From positions 1-64,000 of the forward strand of contig CAJTYV010000015.1 in the NCBI GenBank assembly GCA_910584195.1: DNA of 64,000 nucleotides, in the 5' to 3' direction. Source of the DNA: an uncultured Ruminococcus sp. (lineage in GTDB: Bacteria > Bacillota > Clostridia > Oscillospirales > Ruminococcaceae). The number at the start of each line of letters is the position of its first letter. Within the stretch, counting starts at the first letter, position 1. The notes under the pieces are model-generated. The model ran no database searches. It saw only the letters and a program-made list of their open reading frames with translations, and was not told where the DNA came from. The position numbers were made by a program, and so were the translations under genes. Positions 59,195 through 64,000 of the stretch are shown piece after piece.

Positions 59195-60388
59195 ATGAAC
59201 ATCAAAAAGGTTTTTATCGCCGTACTTTCAGCCGCAAACGCTGCGTCCATATCAGTGGGACTGATACTTACGGCGGCAGGCAGTTCGCTTGCCAAGTCGC
59301 AGAGCTATAATCAGGCGGCTCTGCGCTGGGACAGCGGCGGCAGCTGCACTCAGCTTAGCTGCTTCTTTACCGAGGACGCAGGCTTTACTGTTGACAATAC
59401 TCAAGGGGTAATGTCAGATTTACTCTCAAATCTGAAAAATATAGGCGTTACACCGGAGGATGGCAAGGAGCTTATACCTGTGGCATACAGCGTTGACGCA
59501 GGAACAATGACAATTCGCAGCGACACCACGGGACGCGCAGAAGCAAAGGTTACAGCAGCAGGCGGAGACTTTTTTCTCTTCCGTGACTTTATGCTGCTGG
59601 ACGGTGCGTTTTTCACAGAATCAGACATAATGCAGGACGGCGCGGTAATTGACAGAAGGCTGGCATGGTCGCTTTACGGCTCAACAGATGTAGCAGGCAT
59701 GAATATTTATATCAACGGGACGAAATTCTATATATCGGGGGTAATTGAAGATCCCGAATCAAAAGAAGAAAAAAAGACAGCCGGAGATTATCCGAGAGCC
59801 TATATATCCTATGACGGCGCAAAACTTCTCGGCAGCGATATATCCCCTGCTGCGTCAGGAATTTCAGGAGGCGGCACAGGAGGGATCGACGTTCCGACCG
59901 GTGACAGTTACCTGAAAAAGATAAGCTGCTATGAATGCATAGTTCCCAATCCCGTTGAAAATTATGCTTACAATTCGGTCAAGGAGTACTTTGACGGAGC
60001 ATACAAGGATAAGATAAAGATCGTCAACAACACAGAGAGGTTTTCTCCGTCTAAAAGAGCCAAAGCATACAAAAAGCTTTCAAACTACGCGGTGTCCGAT
60101 AAGCCCCTCGTTTACCCTTACTGGGAAAACGCTTCAAGGATCATTGAATTCAAGCTTTCGGTTATATACTTCTTCAGAAGATTGACATATATTATCCCTG
60201 TATTAACAGCATTGCTGCTTCTCGTTGTCTTATGGCGTGCGGGAGGACGATTAAGACGCAAATTAACGGCAAAAACAAGCGATTCTATTACAAAAGCCGT
60301 TTACTATCACGGACAAAAGAAAAGACAAAAAAAATTACAGAAAGAAGAACAAAAAATTAAACAAATAAAGAACGGTTCTCAGAACTGA
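59195..60388 (+). CDS. MacB-like extracytoplasmic domain protein
   Basis: 397 residues. A membrane segment at 8-30, then a MacB periplasmic-core-like domain (about 35-310; DFFLFRDFMLLDGAFFTESD and IDRRLAWSLYGSTDVAGMNI match the FtsX/MacB pattern of placing a new 'difference' state), then a second membrane segment (about 325-350) and a basic cytosolic tail (RRKLTAKTSDSITKAVYYHG). It has two instead of four membrane segments and no ATPase, so it is half a MacB permease. It follows the adaptor by 12 bp. Confidence 0.7.
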   Translation: MNIKKVFIAVLSAANAASISVGLILTAAGSSLAKSQSYNQAALRWDSGGSCTQLSCFFTEDAGFTVDNTQGVMSDLLSNLKNIGVTPEDGKELIPVAYSVDAGTMTIRSDTTGRAEAKVTAAGGDFFLFRDFMLLDGAFFTESDIMQDGAVIDRRLAWSLYGSTDVAGMNIYINGTKFYISGVIEDPESKEEKKTAGDYPRAYISYDGAKLLGSDISPAASGISGGGTGGIDVPTGDSYLKKISCYECIVPNPVENYAYNSVKEYFDGAYKDKIKIVNNTERFSPSKRAKAYKKLSNYAVSDKPLVYPYWENASRIIEFKLSVIYFFRRLTYIIPVLTALLLLVVLWRAGGRLRRKLTAKTSDSITKAVYYHGQKKRQKKLQKEEQKIKQIKNGSQN

Positions 60389-60409
60389 AAACGTTAAAGG
60401 AGAAAAAAT

Positions 60410-62818
60410 ATGAATAAGCTTAAAAAGATATTGGCAGGTCTTGCCGCAGTCTCATGTATTCTTACATCGGTTTCGTGCTCAGCAGGAAACGGCCAAAAGA
60501 AAAACGATCCGGCAACGCCACAGACGGCGGACAAAGTTATGGAGAAAGCCTATAGCGCTGTTGAAATAGGCGGCGATGCTCCGTTTGAATACATCAACAG
60601 TCTCAGCCGTATCGGAGACACGGAAAATATTCTTATCTCAGGCAGCGATTCGGAAAACAAGTCAAAACTTTATTTAACGGACAAAGAATTTTTGACATTT
60701 GAAGAAATTCCCTTTGAAGTTTCAATCGGCGACAATGCAGAATCCTACTTCAGAACAGCGGTAGCAGGCAACGGAACCATTTTTGTACTGGCAACAATTA
60801 CAGATTACGGCGATGCGGAACTTCCCGATTACGATGATCCTGACTTTGACTACGACAGTTTCGACTTTGAAGCCCTCCAGGAAGCTACAGTCATTACCCA
60901 GAAACTCTACACTATAGACACTACGGGTAACATACTTTCCGAGAACGAAATTAAAGGACTCGAAAAGTATTCCGACGATGATAACAAAAACGTTTATATA
61001 AACGACTTCTATACAATAGGAGAAGATAAGGCGCTTATCTCGCTCAACAATATGAATGGCATGACACATCTTGTTTTAAATGCTGACGGTACAGTTTCCG
61101 AGCCTATAGAAATGGGCGATGACGGCGGATGGTTTTATGCATCCGGAAACGACTCCAACGGCAACTTCGTTTTCGTGACCTACGAAGGTGATAATAATGT
61201 TATAAAAACCCTCGACAGCTCGACTCTGAAAGTTTTGCCGGATACTATAAGCTTGAAAGACTACGATTCTAATTTAAGAGCGTTAATGGCAGGACAGGGA
61301 GATTACACAATATTCCTTTCCTCCAGCACTGCGCTCTTAGGCGTAAAAGCGGACGGAACAATAGAAGAGGTAGTCAACTGGATAGATTCAGACCTGACAG
61401 GCGACTATATAGAAAACGTTATCCCTATAGGCAACGAAGAATTCGTTATATTCGAGCGAAATTGGAGCAACGGCGGCACAAGCTTCTATCAGCTCACAAA
61501 GCGTGATGTTTCCGAACTTGAAAACACACAAATAATCAATATGGTCACGGCCTACAGCGATAACCAAATTCTTGAGCAGGTAAAGGAATTCAACAAAACA
61601 AACACAGACTTTAGAATAAAGGTTGAGGATTACAACAAGTACTACGAATGGGACGAAGAAAAAGGAGAAACGCTCAATACTCCTCAATCTCAGCTTAAAC
61701 AAGATATTGCGGCAGGAAAATCCGTTGATATTATCTGTATGAACAACGGCTCACTTTTAACAAATCTTTCAAATAAGGGAGCGCTGGTGAACCTCTATGA
61801 TTATATGGGTAAAAACGGAACAGTTTCCAAAGACGACATTATTCCGCCCCTTCTTACAACAGGAGAAATTAACGGCAAACTTACGTCAATTTCGCCGTCA
61901 TGTTATATTGATACCTTTGCATGCAAGAAAAAATACTTCGACAAGGAAAACTGGTCTATCGACGATATGATTTCAACTTATGAAAATCTTCCCGATGGCA
62001 TGAAGCTCTTTAATCAAACGAATACAAAGGACAACGTTTTCAGTACGTTTATTTACGGAAGCAGCAGTTTTATAGATTATGCAAAAGGAACTTGTTCATT
62101 CGATTCGCCGGAATTTATAAAAATACTTGAATTCTGCAATACATTCGATAACGCGGGCGAAGGAGAAGAGATCGACTGGGAAACTGCGACACAGGAAGAA
62201 ATGGACAACTATTGGCAGGAATCCGAAATGGCATGCAGAAACGATAAAGCGCTTTTGAAAGGTGTTTACTTCAGTGATATGAGGGCTTATGCACGCGCAC
62301 TTGCCGCAGATTTCGGCGATGATATTACCATGGTAGGCTACCCCTCCTCAGACGGACAAGGTGCAAGACTCACAACAAATCTAAGCTTTGGAATTATGGC
62401 AAATTCTTCTAATCCCGAAGCATGCTGGAACTTTATCAGTTCATTCTTTACAGAAGAATTCCAGACCAGTGATAAAATGTATCAAATCCCCGCTCTTAAA
62501 ACCGCTTTCGGGAAAAAGCTGGACGATGCTATGAAAAAGCCGTACTATACAGATCAGGACGGCAAAAAGGTTGAATACGAAGATACCTATTATTTAGGTG
62601 AAAAAGAAATGAAAATACCGCCTCTTACTCAGGCACAGCGCGATTACCTTGAAGAATATATCCTCGGTATCAAAGCAGGTTCTTACTACTACGACGAGGA
62701 GGTTTACAATATCATTAATGAAGAAGTGCAAACATTCTTTAAAGGAGAAAAAACCGCACAGGAAACCGCGTCTGTTATACAGAACCGCGTGTCGATCCTG
62801 GTAAGCGAGCAGTCATAA
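60410..62818 (+). CDS. Large extracellular solute-binding lipoprotein
   Basis: 802 residues, about twice the usual size. Lipobox TSVSC (Cys about 23). The first ~370 residues are beta-rich with acidic YDDPDFDYDSFD-type strands, suggesting a beta-propeller-like domain; residues ~380-800 are a class-1 (UgpB-type) binding domain (YSDNQILEQVKEFNKTNTDF; ACWNFISSFFTEEFQTSD). It binds the sugar or glycan for the two permeases. AAAGGAGAAAAAAT precedes the ATG. Confidence 0.85.
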   Translation: MNKLKKILAGLAAVSCILTSVSCSAGNGQKKNDPATPQTADKVMEKAYSAVEIGGDAPFEYINSLSRIGDTENILISGSDSENKSKLYLTDKEFLTFEEIPFEVSIGDNAESYFRTAVAGNGTIFVLATITDYGDAELPDYDDPDFDYDSFDFEALQEATVITQKLYTIDTTGNILSENEIKGLEKYSDDDNKNVYINDFYTIGEDKALISLNNMNGMTHLVLNADGTVSEPIEMGDDGGWFYASGNDSNGNFVFVTYEGDNNVIKTLDSSTLKVLPDTISLKDYDSNLRALMAGQGDYTIFLSSSTALLGVKADGTIEEVVNWIDSDLTGDYIENVIPIGNEEFVIFERNWSNGGTSFYQLTKRDVSELENTQIINMVTAYSDNQILEQVKEFNKTNTDFRIKVEDYNKYYEWDEEKGETLNTPQSQLKQDIAAGKSVDIICMNNGSLLTNLSNKGALVNLYDYMGKNGTVSKDDIIPPLLTTGEINGKLTSISPSCYIDTFACKKKYFDKENWSIDDMISTYENLPDGMKLFNQTNTKDNVFSTFIYGSSSFIDYAKGTCSFDSPEFIKILEFCNTFDNAGEGEEIDWETATQEEMDNYWQESEMACRNDKALLKGVYFSDMRAYARALAADFGDDITMVGYPSSDGQGARLTTNLSFGIMANSSNPEACWNFISSFFTEEFQTSDKMYQIPALKTAFGKKLDDAMKKPYYTDQDGKKVEYEDTYYLGEKEMKIPPLTQAQRDYLEEYILGIKAGSYYYDEEVYNIINEEVQTFFKGEKTAQETASVIQNRVSILVSEQS

Positions 62819-63056
62819 TAAAATGACATATATTACGACATCATCGACCGGCAGAATGTAATGACATCAAGCGAACAGCATCACGTAATGACACTATAAA
62901 CCTGACATAATAGCTCGTCATTAATAGAGCTGCGGAAACGGCGTTTCCGCAGCAGACAGAATTTTATTCAGAGATCTCCAAATTTTATATACTCCACCTC
63001 CTTATAAAAGAAGCGGACTTCCGATTATGGAAGTCCGCTTCTTTAGTTATTAAAAT
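62819..63056. other. Intergenic region between the transporter operon and the last gene
   Basis: No gene supported. It holds an 11-bp hairpin CTGCGGAAACG/CGTTTCCGCAG (62930-62952), the probable end of the transporter message, three scattered AATGACA units (62823-62891), and the terminator listed at 63010-63046. Confidence 0.5.
63010..63046. terminator. Bidirectional terminator
   Basis: AAGCGGACTTCC/GGAAGTCCGCTT is a perfect 12-bp stem with a 6-nt loop, with CTTTTAT on the minus strand and CTTTAGTT on the plus strand. It ends the leftward gene at 63057 and backs up the rightward operon. Confidence 0.85.
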
Positions 63057-63998
63057 TTATTTAAGTCCTTTAACGTCAAAGGTGATCTCAATATCTGTCC
63101 ACTCGCCTACAGACGAACCGTCAATTACGCTTTCCGTTCCATCGGAATATAAAAGGAAATCGAAAGTATCATCAAAACCAGAACAATCGGAATTTTCAGA
63201 AACAAGATATTCCTTTCCGTCGATCTTAACGGATTTTACTGTAACAGACGCATTGTTTATTCCGTCAATACCGCTGCCGCCGAATCCAAGTATATACAGT
63301 CCGTCGGGTAAATCCGTATTACCGGCGGCATTTTTATATCCGTCTGTATCTGCCGTCAGACTGATAGTGTAAGTACCGTCTCCCTTTATATCGGCGACCT
63401 TAGCTCCGTAAGAAAGATTTTCTCCCTGACCGCCGCCCATATAAAACGAAGTAAAATTACTGTCCATAACCATTACATATGCCTGACCGTCCTTAGCCTC
63501 GACTATATCATCGGCATACGGGTCGATTTCGCTGTCCTGCCAGAACAGATCCTCATCGTCAACGTCTATATCGTCATCGTCCCAGTCATTGTAATCGTCA
63601 TAATCCCAATCGTCGTCATAAATATCATCATAGCTTCTATAAATGCTGTCGGTCATAGACTCTGCATACTCCTGAGCGTCTGCGTCATCCATACCAAGTT
63701 TTATACAAATATCCTTAACAAAGGCTGTAAGGGTTTCCTGATCAACATAATCCTTAGGAAAGTTTACATCGTCCGCCGTTACGTCAAACGCGCCCGACTT
63801 ATCGGGTAAAGCAGGTTCTGCGCCGTTTTCAGAAGCGATCTCGACAGTCAGCTTTCCGTAATTTACGTCCTCAACTACAATATCAGCAGATATTTGCTGC
63901 GAGCTGCCGTCAGACATAAGCGAAAGCACAAAGCTCTGCTCCTCGGGCATTGAAACTGAAATATTTCCGTTTACATAGCCTTTCTTTTCATCGGCGGC
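63057..63998 (-). CDS. Secreted acidic protein with carbohydrate-binding-module-like end (partial)
   Basis: The frame runs off the right edge; about 314 C-terminal residues are visible. The visible N-terminal part (NISVSMPEEQSFVLSLMSD; GKLTVEIASENG) and middle contain an extremely Asp/Tyr-rich stretch (YDDIYDDDWDYDDYNDWDDD cut at 20) that could bind calcium. The C-terminus is a beta-sandwich-like module (YTISLTADTDGYKNAAGNTD ... WTDIEITFDVKGLK), as in carbohydrate-binding or scaffold modules of ruminococcal secreted proteins. Family not certain; an in-frame Met at 63950 is probably internal. Confidence 0.6.
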   Translation of the reverse strand, partial: AADEKKGYVNGNISVSMPEEQSFVLSLMSDGSSQQISADIVVEDVNYGKLTVEIASENGAEPALPDKSGAFDVTADDVNFPKDYVDQETLTAFVKDICIKLGMDDADAQEYAESMTDSIYRSYDDIYDDDWDYDDYNDWDDDDIDVDDEDLFWQDSEIDPYADDIVEAKDGQAYVMVMDSNFTSFYMGGGQGENLSYGAKVADIKGDGTYTISLTADTDGYKNAAGNTDLPDGLYILGFGGSGIDGINNASVTVKSVKIDGKEYLVSENSDCSGFDDTFDFLLYSDGTESVIDGSSVGEWTDIEITFDVKGLK

Positions 63999-64000
63999 TG

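Overview
The window looks like a low-GC Gram-positive gut anaerobe of the Ruminococcus type (Oscillospirales). This is inferred from gene content: dockerin-like EF-hand loops in a giant Rhs protein, an Agr cyclic-peptide system, MobP3-like relaxase and PrgI/VirB4/VirD4 conjugation genes, and UgpA/UgpE-type sugar permeases. Most of the window is accessory DNA; only the tRNA cluster (54.5-54.8 kb) and the transporter operon after it read like ordinary chromosome.

Layout. 1-5.3 kb: membrane-anchored flavodoxin (cut by the window edge), metallophosphoesterase, an OmpR/EnvZ-type two-component system, an acyltransferase-like membrane protein, a nitroreductase and a soluble flavodoxin. 5.3-8.9 kb: an end of a second element with three serine-recombinase genes (one truncated at a junction), a DUF3789-like protein and a MazF toxin. 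9.4-12.2 kb: sigma-like factor, zinc-ribbon protein, XRE regulator and a dGTPase. 12.6-27.0 kb: a polymorphic-toxin locus wired to quorum sensing. The order of transcription is agrA-agrC, then from a separate promoter agrD-agrB-rhs-immunity, followed by two orphan Rhs C-terminal cassettes, each with a lipoprotein immunity candidate. 27.1-54.2 kb: an integrative conjugative element with a tyrosine integrase, Sel1-fused relaxase, type IV secretion genes, sortase B, a large Cna-B adhesin, a surface transglutaminase, orphan Dam and Dcm methylases and anti-restriction genes. 54.5-54.8 kb: tRNA-His, tRNA-Arg and tRNA-Gly. 55.6-62.8 kb: an operon joining sugar-importer permeases to a MacA/MacB-like pair and a large solute-binding lipoprotein. 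63.06-64 kb: the C-terminal part of a secreted protein.

The most interesting part is the agr-rhs locus. The signal peptide gene and its processing protease lie in the same predicted transcript as a 2242-residue Rhs toxin, so toxin expression should follow cell density. The promoter-operator in front of agrD, including its spacing, recurs without indels in front of the dGTPase gene 12.7 kb away. The local AgrA-like regulator has lost the core of its LytTR DNA-binding domain through an out-of-frame deletion, so either the circuit is broken in this strain or another LytTR regulator serves it. Immediately upstream of agrA, the integrase gene is enclosed by a perfect 19-bp inverted repeat with a consensus outward promoter inside it, an arrangement that could act as an invertible switch facing agr. 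All functional statements come from reading the sequence and known families; no search was run.
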